NCBI GenBank assembly: GCA_001949185.1
Contig: BDGG01000003.1
Location: forward strand, 491,612 to 555,611
Origin: Ramazzottius varieornatus
Taxonomy: Eukaryota; Tardigrada; Eutardigrada; Parachela; Ramazzottiidae
Direction of reading: 5' to 3'
Length of the DNA: 64,000 nt
A program made the position numbers and the translations under genes. How positions within the stretch are numbered: the stretch's first letter is position 1; the number at the start of each line of letters is the position of its first letter. A model generated the notes under the pieces. The model ran no database searches. It saw only the letters and a program-made list of their open reading frames with translations, and was not told the origin of the DNA. Shown here piece after piece: positions 1 through 10,764 of this stretch.

Positions 1-20
1 NNNNNNNNNNNNNNNNNNNN
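1..20. other. Assembly gap (N run)
   Basis: The first 20 bases are N, so the gene at the left edge is cut by a gap or contig end. Confidence 0.99.
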
Positions 21-99
21 ATTACGCGCAACTGGGGCTGATAAAAAATATGCGCGGATCATGGTGCGAAAACCGCTATGCCCGAATTATGTCGTTTAC

Positions 100-663
100 C
101 TCGTAAATGGAAAGCAACTTACAATGATCTTCGGAGGCGACTTCCTCTACCCACAACAAGTTCCGTATTTGTTCAACAGATAAAGGTCCTTGTTGGAAGA
201 ATCGATTGTTGCTCCGCTGCTTGGGTACCGGTAACCTGGGTGGTCGCGGTTGTCGGTGTGCTTTGTACCTCGCGCTAAGTTGGTTAGTATCAAGGAAACG
301 AAGGGAAGTGGCGTCAGTATCACGGCTTTGTAAATCTGCTTGGTCTTCGTCGCCCGATCCGCGGTGACTACTCCTAATCAGGCTTTTCCTTCTAGTCTTT
401 TGTGGTCCTGTCCGCACAACGCGACTTTCCTGGCTGGGTTGAAGTTGCGGTGGGCGCAGTGAACCAGCAGTACGATAAGTATGACGGGAAGGCACAGAAG
501 GGTTGTCGGACTCGTCAGAACTGGTGGATGACTTGTGACGCTGTTGGTGTTGATGTTGCGAAGGACGGGAAGTGGCGCCTTTGGCAGGGGTGGCTTCTTG
601 AGTGGAACTGCTGGAAGACTTGCTAACACGGAGATTGCTCATCCATCGATCAAAGAGAGACAT
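100..663 (-). CDS. Unknown Ser/Gln/Arg-rich protein, first exon only (partial)
   Basis: An open minus-strand exon starts at an ATG at 663 and stays open for 188 codons to a good donor (GAG|GTAAAC, intron starting at 99). The protein is low-complexity: a Ser run near residue 17, Gln/His-rich stretches and Arg/Pro-rich basic segments. A more ordinary, probably folded tail begins around residue 160 (PLSVEQIRNLLWVEEV). No domain was recognised. The exon ends in phase 0 and the rest of the gene would lie left of the window. Support is the long open frame plus a correctly phased donor. Two shorter frames overlap it but lack splice signals. It could be a nuclear or scaffold protein by composition, but no function is assigned. 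Confidence 0.5.
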
Positions 664-974
664 GGCTACATTTACCAATTGTGTGTAGTACAGATGACGA
701 GTGCATGTTTGCCTAACTCCAACGCCATCGATACGCCATCTTTATCACCCATCGTTGCGTAGTTACAGTCCACCCCACAAATTTTAATGCTCCTTCGCGC
801 ACCCCAAAACATTCCCAATCATCAACTCACGAACAACTTCCACACATAAATTAGCCGCGCAATATGACTTAACTAGAGTAAAGAAAGCGTGTCAAAAGCA
901 TGGAAGATAGAATTTACGAACCAGATACGTCAACTTGATCTCAAAATAAAGTAACTTTAAGTCTCTTGGTGTTA
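664..974. other. Intergenic spacer
   Basis: About 310 bases separate the start of the Ser-rich gene from the stop of calcipressin (both minus strand). It should hold the upstream gene's promoter and the RCAN 3' end. I see no ORF or repeat in it. Confidence 0.5.
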
Positions 975-2802
975 TCACGACCAGTCGTTCTCGCGAGGGA
1001 CACTCGGTGGTCGTCTCGTCTGTGTAATCTGAGGCCGAGGTACGCTACGAGAGTACTCGTCATCACTCAGTTCGAGAGATGAGTCAGCTGTGAGGACCCG
1101 TCGGGCGTCTTCGTCACCTTCTTGACAAGGCAGGAGAAATATCGCCGGGATATTCTTGTCGTCTGCCCCAGGATGCAACTCGTGCGACTCACCTGTAAGC
1201 AAAACGAAAACGTTACTCAAAAGCCTTGTCAGTTCCAAATCTCAATATGTAGGACAACGGCAAATGATTTCGCCCAGATTCTTATTTCAAGTGACGCATA
1301 TTTTCATTGTCGTTGGCTGATAGCGTACACCGCTTGGGAAAATTGCTCTGGTTGAAATCATTTAGCCACACCCACATTTCATCTTTCGTACGCTTCCGGA
1401 AGCAAACCCTTCTGAAGGTTTCGAAATCGACAAAAAAGAAATATTTCACCAGGTTGGAGAGCGGCCAACGCAGCGATGAGACGTGAGTCAATCACAGGTT
1501 CCTCTTCCCGAACAGGTTCCCAACCGACCGGAGGCGAAGCGGGTGGCGAAATGAGGAATTGCTTCTCCATGGGAGGTAGTTCGAGTAAATCTGCATTCTT
1601 TCTGCCCAGAAGTAAGTCCTGCAAAACAACAGAAGAAATCTTCCTACATCCCTGAACACAAAGATGCTAGACTACAGATGCTAGATAACAAAGAACGTTT
1701 ATCGAGTTTCAGATTGTGCGTTTTCCTCGGTAATACCATGCCTCAACAGCGGAGCAAAAGGAGTTAGAGGACCATCGAGTTCCGTAACATGAACAGGTCA
1801 TCATTAGCCGTTTTTACCATATTGCTTGCCAGATTTTCCGCAGTGATACACAGCGTGATCCTGATTTGGTTTGCATTTTATGTGGGGGGTATTTGAATGT
1901 CATACGGTCCTCGTTTTGTTCGGATGTTTCTCTGAACCAGCGTCGAATATGGTTGTGACAAAGTGCAATAACAGCGTCAAGCTTATCGCAAGAGGTCGCA
2001 AGGGGTGAAGATAGCACTTGGTGTCATAAAGATAATTCAAGTTCAATTAGAACGAAAGAAATCGATTCGCCGACGGAATAACGTCAAAGCGAGCTTCCTT
2101 TGACGTCAGGCGCTCGGAAACAGCCAGATACATTATACCAGAGATAGTGGCAGTCTATTGTGAAGGGCACAATGTGGGCACTTACGCGGAAGAAGTAGCA
2201 CTCTAACAGACGCTGGCCGAAACCCAAGCCGTGCAGCGATCGCTTCGCTTCGACTGCTGTTCCTATACTGTCTAAGTCCACTCGAGCACGCGAGAAGCTC
2301 TTGAAGTAGTAGATTCTTGCGTTGGCATCGAAGGAGCGGATCAAGTGCTCAAACATATCCTGGAAGAGCAACAAACAATGGAAGTTGATCAAAGTTCATT
2401 ATTCGATTTCAGTCAAGTCAACCCAATCAACTGCCGCAACCGCACCATAACGGTGTAACCGCCGAAACCATTTTGCTGTTTCGCATACTATAAATATAAC
2501 CGTATCGGCACAGCTCCACACCGCGCTTTCGAAGTGCTCCAGCTGGGCAATGGAGGTTTGAGACAAGATTCGAAATGAATTTTCACATTAATTTCCAACT
2601 GAATTCTTACCATCGTTTCTCGGTCACAAAAGACAGCTTGATCCATATTGGTCACCAGGATGGAACTAGTCGGAATTTCTCCGCTGGATAAACATGTTTC
2701 GTGCGAATCCGTAGACATCTGGGATGGCACACGGGGAGCGCGATTATCCTGATAGTGTTCCTGCTGGTCCTCGCCCCCATCTCCCAGCCCGTCCATCTTC
2801 AT
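975..2802 (-). CDS. RCAN: Calcipressin / regulator of calcineurin (RCAN)
   Basis: Four exons on the minus strand (2802-2611, 2359-2186, 1618-1450, 1192-975) join in phase to 250 residues, close to family size. Exon 1 ends in the start of the RRM-like fold (SSILVTNMDQAVFCD). Exon 2 continues it (YYFKSFSRARVDLDS). Exon 3 carries the hallmark FLISPPASPPVGW motif at about residues 143-155, whose two SP sites are phosphorylated in relatives. Exon 4 gives PGESHELHPGADD and the C-terminal QTRRP. RCAN proteins bind calcineurin A and restrain NFAT-type signalling in the cytosol. The usual PSVVVH segment before the C-terminus reads IPAIFL here, so calcineurin docking may differ. The start is the first ATG in exon 1; an extra upstream exon is possible because CATTTAG precedes it. 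Intron 3 carries a degenerate palindromic element. Confidence 0.93.
1270..1364. repeat. Intronic palindromic element, copy 1 (degenerate)
   Basis: Core arms CAAGTGACGCA (1288) and GCGTACACCGCTTG (ending 1336) flank a TTTTCATTGTCGTTGGCTGA loop. The outer arm GCTCTGGTTGAAATCATTT matches other copies. It lies in RCAN intron 3. Confidence 0.75.
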
Positions 2803-4030
2803 CACGATATCTAAATGCAGGGAAGATAACTAGACCTTCCAGGAAATTATAAAGGAGCAGTCAAAGAAGAGCAGAGAACAAAATACATCCTTGAAGACCG
2901 AAGAAATGAATGACCGAAAATCCGCTGGAATACAAACTTTCATAAACCATCCGCTTGACTGATTGACGTCAGACATTGACCACGTACAACGTACGTACGG
3001 ATCGACGTACTGTACGTCCGTCCCGCAGAACTGCCCTTCAAGCTTCGCTTTGACAGAGTGATACACGTGCAGAATGTACTAAAATTCTGATGGAAAATCA
3101 CGAGGAGAGTTGGATGACGTAGGATTTCTCCACTGGGATTGGATAATGTAACTCCGCCCAAATAGAGATAAAGGTGACGTCTAGGTCACGTGCTGTAGCC
3201 GCGTATCTTGTACACGTGACTTGTGACGTCGTACGCAGCATCGGTGGGTAACAGCACTTGCATGTGTGAAAATGACAAGATTGAAAAGGAAACCTGTCCG
3301 AATAGATGTCTGATTGGTTTGGTGGAAGTATGCCAAATCAGACAGTGTGTGTAGGATCGTGGTCTAAAGTGTTATTCGAGTACAGTTTGTAACACGCAAT
3401 TAACTTTACTACTGTATTAATTATTCTACCGGCTTGCAGTGGCCGCAAATGGTTTTTCCTTTGAGCAAAAAGATAGCCCTCGAAATCTAACATTTAAACG
3501 GAACAACGGATCCGGCAGAAAGTTGCTTGACAGAGTGGGAAGAAAAGTCAAAGCTGCGTCAGTTCACTGAGAGCAATGCTGAACACTAGCTAGAACAAAC
3601 TTGCTGCTTTCTCCACTGGTAAAAAACCTTATAGCCTGCCAAACCCAACTCTCCGCGTGATTGTGTCATGCTATTCAATGCTATAAAGCCTGGCATGGCA
3701 AACAGCTTCGGCACGTGTATCACTCTGGCTGTGACCTACTTCCACAATGCTTCGCTGCCGTCATCTGCAACTCCGCAATCTTGTACTTACTGGCACGCTT
3801 GTGTTGAATTCTCTTCTCCCAGTGGGACGATTTCTTGCTCCCAGCTGTGATATGTTCCACCGGATGGTTTCGTGCTCGTTGATCCGGAGTGACCGATGGG
3901 TGAGGTAGGAGGAAATGTTGTCTGTATGAGTGTTGCAGGTGAACGGAACTGGGAAAGCAAGCCTGAACTGCGGAGGTGATTTAGGACCAATCAACGGACC
4001 AGGGGCCAATCAGCCGAAAAGTCCTTGAGG
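2803..4030. other. Divergent intergenic region RCAN / E(z)
   Basis: About 1.2 kb between two divergently transcribed genes. The RCAN-proximal half holds the CRE/E-box cluster listed separately. A small imperfect hairpin (GTCTGATT...AATCAGAC) lies near 3309-3343. The E(z)-proximal part may include 5' UTR. Short ORFs here lack family similarity or phased splice sites. Confidence 0.6.
2964..3230. promoter_or_regulatory. Cluster of CRE (TGACGTC) and E-box (CACGTG) sites
   Basis: A full CRE palindrome TGACGTCA lies at 2964-2971. CACGTG E-boxes lie at 3064-3069, 3187-3192 and 3213-3218. TGACGTC occurs at 3175-3181 and 3224-3230, and GTACGT repeats lie near 2990-3020. The spacing places it upstream of RCAN on the minus strand. 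Vertebrate RCAN1 is activity-inducible; CREB-like and bHLH-Zip binding here is inference. Confidence 0.55.
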
Positions 4031-7000
4031 ATGCCACCTAAACGCTCGGTTTCGACCTCTGTGTCTCGCCACGTGTCCTCTTCTCCTGAGCCCCAAAGCA
4101 GCCAGACCTCTACTCCAAAAGCCCGTCGTAAACGGCAACGGAAATCGACGCAAAGTGAAGAAAGGGAGCCGAACGATGCCGTGAACGGCGAAGCCAACCC
4201 TCCCGCCAACGCCGAGCTGATTAAGGAAGCAGAGGAGATTCTCAAGGAGCTGGCAAAGTCGGTCTTCTCCGATGACGAAGAACAAGGACGAAAGAAGTTA
4301 GTGGAGACGCTGAAAAGATTGAAGAAGAGGTATGAATCGCGGAAACAGCACAAAAAACTTGTTGAAAAAACAAACAAGTCCGTCAGTTCCATTTCCACTT
4401 TTAACCCTTTTGACTCCGCCTTCCATGTGGAACCACTGTCCAGTAGCATGGCCCACAATGTGGATTCCACCCTGGATGCCAACGGAATTCCACTGGAAGC
4501 CACGCCAGTTGAAATGGTGGAACTGCCCAACTACCATTGTCCCTGGCTGAAACCCATTGCTCCTTCTTCCTCCGACGTAGGGGAAGCCTTACCGGAAATG
4601 GACTTCATCCCTCAGACCTTCCTGGCCTCCAGAATAGTCAACTCGAAAGCCTTCGGTCCAGCCAAAGAGATGCCGGTGGTGGAGAAGTTGCCCGTGTATT
4701 TTGCTTGGTCGCCCTTACCCCGCAACGAAGTGGCCGAAGTTGAGAAGGTCTTTTCCTCTGTTCCCGCGCTGGAGTTCATCAAGGATAATGACTCCAAATG
4801 GCTGAAAGACTATGCCAAAGGGTTTCCAGTTGAAGGCGTCGATCTGCGAAGAATGAAGACTCTGCTCTTAACACCGCGCTGGATAATCACGGTAGTGGAG
4901 AGGCTCAACGAGAAGCTGCGCAAGAGTTTAGCGTCCGAAGAAAGCTCGAATGGATCAGAGATCTCCGAAAAGGTGTTCGAAGCCATCAGTGAAGCGTATG
5001 GCATGCAGATGGAAACTCCAGCGGGAATACAGCAGCGGTATCTGAAGGCCATTGGACAGCCCACACAGAACTTCCTGTCGTATTCGAACAATACGAATGG
5101 AAAAGCCGTACCGTCTGTTACCAGGTTCCTTGATTCGTGTACTAGGCTGTTGTGTAATCGTTGTTTCAGATATGACTGCTTGGAACATCCATTTCGCACA
5201 ACCAGGTAATAAAAACTAATTTGAGCCTTGGAGAAAACTTTCGAACTGGAAACGGTACTCAAACCGAACTCGGGTAATTTGTCAGTGAGAGAAACGGATG
5301 TGGACTGACCCTTTTCTTGTTTCAGAACGCCACAGGTCTTTCCCATGACGCCTCCAGAAGCTGCCGACAAGCCTTGTGGGGAACACTGCCACCTCCAGAA
5401 GAAGACCGAGAAGCGGAATGCACGTCCGCTGTCGACATACGACCAAGTCATCCTGAAGACCTTCATGACGGAAGGTGATGAAGACCCAGGTCGGCAAACT
5501 TACTGCGACATGGCGTTGTGCATCAACCGACGCTGTGATGACACGCACAGGCTCATCCAGCAGCTGCTTGAGCAACCGGAGGAGGCGGAAGAGGTGGAGG
5601 AGTCCAGCAACAATACCCGTCCGGGTCGTCGAAGGGGACAGAGGAAGGTCTCCAGGATCGGTGGAGCCGCGGCGGTGAAAGCCATGAGGAAGGACTTGAA
5701 GGATGAAGGAGCGGTGAAACAGTATCAGTATATACCGTGCCAACATGGCGGTGGCACACATTGCAACCAAAGAGACCATAAAGATGTACGAACATATCTA
5801 TAATATTATCCAAAATAAGACAGACCAAAATTCAAAACAGATGACTAAAATCGGGAAAAAATATGGAATACAATTTAGAAAGTCCAAACACACAAAAGTT
5901 ATCGAACACCTCGAACGAAGATTGCAGAGGCTGAGAATTCGGAAATGGAGAATTAGTCGAATCCTTTGGGATTTGACTTCCGGCTGAAATTTCCGAACTG
6001 AGATTTGGTCCAAAGTGTAATTGACAGTATTTCTTGATCATTGTAGGTTTGTAGTTGTGTGGATAGAGGAACATTCTGCGAGCGTTTCTGTGACTGTGAT
6101 GCAAAGTGTGAGAATCGTTTTCCGGGCTGCAAGTGTACGGGAGACTGCCGGGGGAAACGCTGCCCGTGTTTCGTCGCCAGACGAGAATGTGATCCCGAGC
6201 TGTGCAAGTGCGCTTTCGAAAGCTCCAAGGACCGATGCCAGTGTAAGAACACTCCGATCCTGTTCAACGCCAAGCGCAAAGTCAAGTGCGGACCTTCCGA
6301 CGTCCATGGTTGGGGTAAGTAAACTTTAACAATAATTGGGAGCTCGACAAAATTGCTTTTCAAAGTGGCGTATTTGTTCGTTGTATTGGCTGGGAGCTTG
6401 CGCCACTTGAGAGCGTTCTGTTGAATTTGTTACAAAAGCAGATGATGAGTTGTGCAGGGGTATTGAAACTGGCTGAAGATGTTCGCCAGCACGGAGCTTG
6501 TCTCATTTCGCTGTTGAGATGGACGGTTTCGTGGAGAACGCACATTCTGATGCCTTCGAATGAAATTTTGGAATATTTTTATGGTTTTTATACCCGGATA
6601 TTTGAGGGGCATGTTTTCAGGGGCCTTCATCATGGAGGATACCAAGGCTGGGGACTTTATCTGTGAGTATACGGGTGAAGTCATCACGCAGGAGGAAGCT
6701 GAGCGGCGTGGACGACTGTACGACAAGATCAAAGTCAGCTACCTCTTCGACCTCAACCTGGAGTACGTCGTGGATGCCGCGAGGAAAGGCAATAAGATCC
6801 GCTACGCCAACCACTCCAGCAAGAATCCCAACTGTGTACCGGAGATCTATCGAGTTCAGGGGGATAATAGAATCGGCATCTTCGCGAAACGTGACATGAA
6901 AGCCGGCGAGGAGGTAAGACAGCACAAACGGAGAGTTTACAGCAGAATATTCCTTGTATTTTCTTCCATCTTTTTCAGCTCTTCTTCGACTACAGTTACA

Positions 7001-7833
7001 CAGCCGAAGCTCTCAAGTTCGTCCAGATCGAGCCTTCAGCCAAGCCCGCAAGTCGCCTCAACGTTTTCGATCCACGCGAAGAAAGCAAAGCCCAAAATGC
7101 CGATCCGCGCTTCCAACGCCAAACAGTTCCTTCCACCAGTCTCCCTCTCAGTCCGTCCAAAGAGAGGCCAACGCTGACACTCAAGGAAACTTTCCTCAAA
7201 ATCCTCGCCACCAAAGCTTCCATGTCCTTCGGCGATGACGAGAAGGAAGTGTCGCAGCGGCAACTGGAAGTCATTCTGAAAGACGTTGACCTCGTGGAAC
7301 CGCTGGTGCTGAAAGCTTTTAAAGGCGGCCAGGTAATTATCGCGTTCGAAGTTCTCTTCGTAAGGCGTTCAAATAATTTCAACAATCGAATTCGTCAAAA
7401 ATATTATCCCAGAAGTGCGGCAACGTCCATTTATTACGTAAGACACGGGCTTCTTGGCTGAGAGTGTGCGCGGCATGAAACGGTGATTTGCCGTCTTTTA
7501 AATGATTTTCAGGGTTGATTTGAAGGCTAAATGCAGGTCATCGTTCAATAAGTTGGTCCATCTGATTCTCAGGCTGTCAGTGGTGGCGGTGGTGTCGATG
7601 GAGTGTACAGGGAGAAATTCGGGAAGTTCGGAGATAGATGCCCGAAAGGGTTCGAAGGTGGTAAGGATGTGTGGGCGCAGATGAGCGAGCTGGCCAACAT
7701 AGCCGAACAGTTGGCGGTTAAAGAGAGCAGAGAAGTGGTGGTGAATGGGAATGGGATGGAGAATGGGCGGGTTAACGGGGAAAAGAAGAAGGGAAGTGTC
7801 AAGAAGGAGCCGATGGTTAACGGACGACGGTAA
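4031..7833 (+). CDS. E(z): Histone H3K27 methyltransferase, Enhancer of zeste (EZH2-like)
   Basis: Six exons (4031-5205, 5326-5785, 6047-6314, 6621-6913, 6979-7332, 7573-7833) join in phase to 936 residues. This is the catalytic subunit of Polycomb repressive complex 2. The N-terminus is basic and Ser-rich. The Cys-rich MCSS region ([16 protein letters not shown]) lies near residues 373-388 and a SANT-like helix bundle near 430-480. The CXC domain ([19 protein letters not shown] and RECDPELC) is in exon 3. The SET domain runs from [13 protein letters not shown] to GEELFFDYSY across exons 3-5. Three oddities: one extra residue in the SET motif (NHSSKNPNC), about four extra residues in the first CXC knuckle unless the exon 2 donor differs, and a C-terminal tail of about 190 residues where relatives stop soon after SET. 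The upstream TTG in frame is not used; the first ATG is at 4031. Confidence 0.93.
6341..6432. repeat. Intronic palindromic element, copy 2
   Basis: CAAAGTGGCGTA (6361) pairs with TTGCGCCACTTGAG (ending about 6411), with the outer arms AGCTCGACAAAATTGCTTTT and GTTCTGTTGAATTTGTTAC. It lies in E(z) intron 3. Confidence 0.85.
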
Positions 7834-8522
7834 AGGACGTTAGTGAATTTTCTTTGACTTAGTGCTTTTTTTGTGGGCGCGGTGCCTGACAATGGTTTTT
7901 CACAACGTTTTTTGTATCCGGATGGTTTTGACACCGTTAAAGTATTTTCGAATGGTGATTGTTAGTATTCTTTTGTACTGTCAATGTAGACGGATAACCC
8001 AGCTTTTCTTGGGGTTATTTATTTATAAATGGTGTCCCTCGTCTTTTTCCAGAGGGACGTTTATACGTTGTACCGGACTTGTAATAATACGGTCGTACCT
8101 CGTAATTCAAGTAAGAAAACTATACTCCTCAAATTCTTCTGGCATTCGGGCAGGTGGGCTTTGAGGTTGAATAGCAACAGCAGTCACGATCAATCCAGCG
8201 CGGATGCATTCACTGTTTTCTACGTTTGATTGAACAGATATCAGGAAAGTGTCCCACGGACCAGAGAAAATTGCCTCGGTCGAACGAAGATAAAAGTGAC
8301 AGCAGTGGCTTAAGCTTGTACAAATCAAACATTTAGCATAGGATGACGATAGTTTCCTTTGCGAGCTGTTTTATAGCAATGCTTTGAGCTGATTGCTACA
8401 GGGATGGATCCGACGAACGAATCGCGGACTTGTGCAGGGAAAGCAGTGCGTTTTGACTGAGGTTTGCCTAATTTTGGAACCGCGGTCAGGCTCCATGAGA
8501 GCTCGAAGACGGGCTTACAGCG
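7834..8522. other. Intergenic spacer E(z) / SUN gene
   Basis: This should contain the E(z) 3' UTR and the promoter of the downstream gene on the same strand. No repeat or supported ORF is seen. Confidence 0.5.
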
Positions 8523-10617
8523 ATGGACGAGGAAGAAACGCTAACATACGAAGAGGAAATTGACGATGGGGAGATCTTCGATGACGCTCCTGTACCCTCG
8601 TCAACCATCCCTGTTCCAGCCATCAACCCCAGTGACTGGCGACATCTTCTCACCTTGTTTCTTCTTGTGACATCGCTACTCTTCGGTAGGCCATTCCTTC
8701 CTGAAGTACACGCAAGACGAGAAATTATGGTACAGTTATAAATTATGGCAAGGACGGCAAAATGGGAATTCGACCGTAGAAAAGTGTCGAAAACTGTATT
8801 ACTGTGAAGCGGTCGAGTACGTACGTGCTTCCGTGCCGTCGTTACGAAAAGGCCTGTACCATAATTGTTACTGGCCCCATGATTTCTCGTCCTGCGTGTG
8901 CAGACTTTCATGTGAAGCACATACCCATCTGTGAATTTGAGTATGGTTTTTCCTGTTTAGTTTTGAGCCAGTTCGGGTTGAGCGACTCGTTGCTTCTTCG
9001 CCGCGGAGGAAGTCCCGTCACACCTACCGTCATACCCACAAGAGCAGCAGTCAGTGATGTGGCGGCCAGTATCCTCGACCATCTCAACATCTCGTTCAAG
9101 CTGCCTGCAGTGCTTTCCGCCTCGCAATTGCACGACCTGCAGACCGCCATTGTCCAGTTTATCGAAGAGCATGTCCGACAAGATTCTTCCACGTGGAAAA
9201 TGCAGCATGACAACTTGCTAGCTCACCAGGCCGAGCTGAACGAATTTCGAAGAAGCTACCAAGCTATTGCTAAAACGCTGCAATCACTGAAGAACCGATA
9301 CGAAAACGACCTCAAAGAAAAAGACCAGTAAATCTCATTCGTCTTTCTAGTTTATTCGGATCGTATTTGGCTGTTGTTCGCTCTGCAGCGTGCGTGCTTT
9401 TCAGAATCATCAAGGCCGAAAGGGACAAGTACGCCATCGCAAGTGGCTCGAATAACGAAGAGCTGCAGCGAATTCGGACGACAAACAACGACCTTCTCCA
9501 ATTCGTACAGACACGGAAACGCAGCGAAGAGTTCCTGAATGAGACCATCTGGCAGGAAGTCTTCCGCTTATTCGACGAGATGGCAAGCCCGCAGCCGTTG
9601 ATCGAACGCGCCCAAACCTTCCGCATGTGGCTACTCAACACGTTCGTTCTGTCGGGCGACCTCCATGCCGAGATGAACCACTGGCACAAAAACCTCCGCA
9701 CCGAACTCGAAAAGGTAAGTGTTTCTGTAAATATCACATTACAACTGTACCGCTTCGCCAAACTCGAGCTTCGCAAGAAGCTTCGGCTATGCTCTTTCGT
9801 GTCATCTCAGTGATACTGTAGTCGCAAGAAAACGAACAGGCGTATCTCACATTTGTCTACAGTTTTTCCCCTCGTCTGTATTGTTCTAGTCCGTCTTTTT
9901 AGATTGTGCTGAATGGGATTACAGCGGCCAGAGCCAAGCAAATCGCCCTGGATGCTTACGAGAAGTTCCTGGCAGACCAAACGGGCCTCTTTGACTACGC
10001 TTTGAAGGCAGCCGGTGGATCGCTTGAATCCATCCGAGACACGACACCGGCCCAAGTCCCACGGGTCGTTACCAACATCTTTGGGGTCTCCGCCGAAGTA
10101 CTGCTTCCTCTATCGCCGGACATGGTCATCACACCGGGCTTCCTACCTGGACAGTGTTGGCCTTTCTTGAACTTCCCTGGCAGCATCGTCATCAAGCTGG
10201 CGGCACCAGTCCGTGTGACGTCTTTCGCTATGGATTATATGCCGAGGAGGATGTCACCGACCGGACGACTCTTACCGGCACCCAAAATCTTCGAAGTTTA
10301 CGTAAGCAGCCACAAACTAGACAGGGTGAAAAGAAGAATGTCTAACATACTGTTCGTCGTTTTCGTAGGGTTTGAACTCGGTATGGGACACGGAGCCTTT
10401 TCACTTCGGAGTGTACGAGTATGAAGCCAACCACGGTGACCACATCCAGCTGTTTTCTGTTCAATTTCACCCACCTGATCTTCGGCAAACATTCAGTCAT
10501 GTCGAGCTGAAGATCCTGAGTAACCATGGAAGTTTACTGTATACTTCCGTGTGTCGGTTTCGTGTTCATGGGAATGTAACGGACGATCCAGTCCAGTGTC
10601 CGCTGCTTGATAGATGA
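8523..10617 (+). CDS. SUN-domain nuclear envelope protein
   Basis: Five exons (8523-8685, 8961-9327, 9405-9714, 9903-10301, 10369-10617) give 495 residues. The N-terminus is acidic (about 38 residues), followed by one transmembrane segment (HLLTLFLLVTSLLF, about 41-54). A helical, probably coiled-coil region follows (about 95-250). The C-terminal SUN domain runs from FDYALKAAGGSLESI through PGSIVIKLAAPVRVTSF and FGVYEY to CRFRVHG. SUN proteins trimerise in the inner nuclear membrane and bind KASH proteins to bridge the two membranes (LINC complex). The very short nucleoplasmic part is more like SPAG4/SUN3-5 than SUN1/2, but I cannot assign a subtype. Intron 1 carries a palindromic element of the second family. 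All junctions are GT-AG and in phase. Confidence 0.92.
8705..8903. repeat. Second palindromic family, copy 1 (intronic)
   Basis: Left arm GTACACGCAAGACGAGAAAT continues TATGG...CAGTTATAAATTATGG. The right arm is its approximate inverse (TTGTTACTGGCCCCATGATT then TCTCGTCCTGCGTGTGCAG). Interior stretches match the copy at 49888-50104. It lies in SUN-gene intron 1. Confidence 0.8.
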
Positions 10618-10764
10618 ATCTATATTTTTTTCTCGAAACTTTCTTTGGTTTTGATTTTATGCTAGAAATATTCCTCACCACGTAGTTCACAATCAGAGTT
10701 CGAAAATTGTGTCGATTGGAAGTGCCGACCCCCCTTTATTGCAAGTGAGATAAGGCAAAGAAGC

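Noticed and set aside
5745-5987. 80-residue frame in E(z) intron 2
   Set aside because: Falls between two exons that join in phase; composition is AT-rich intronic and no splice sites support it.
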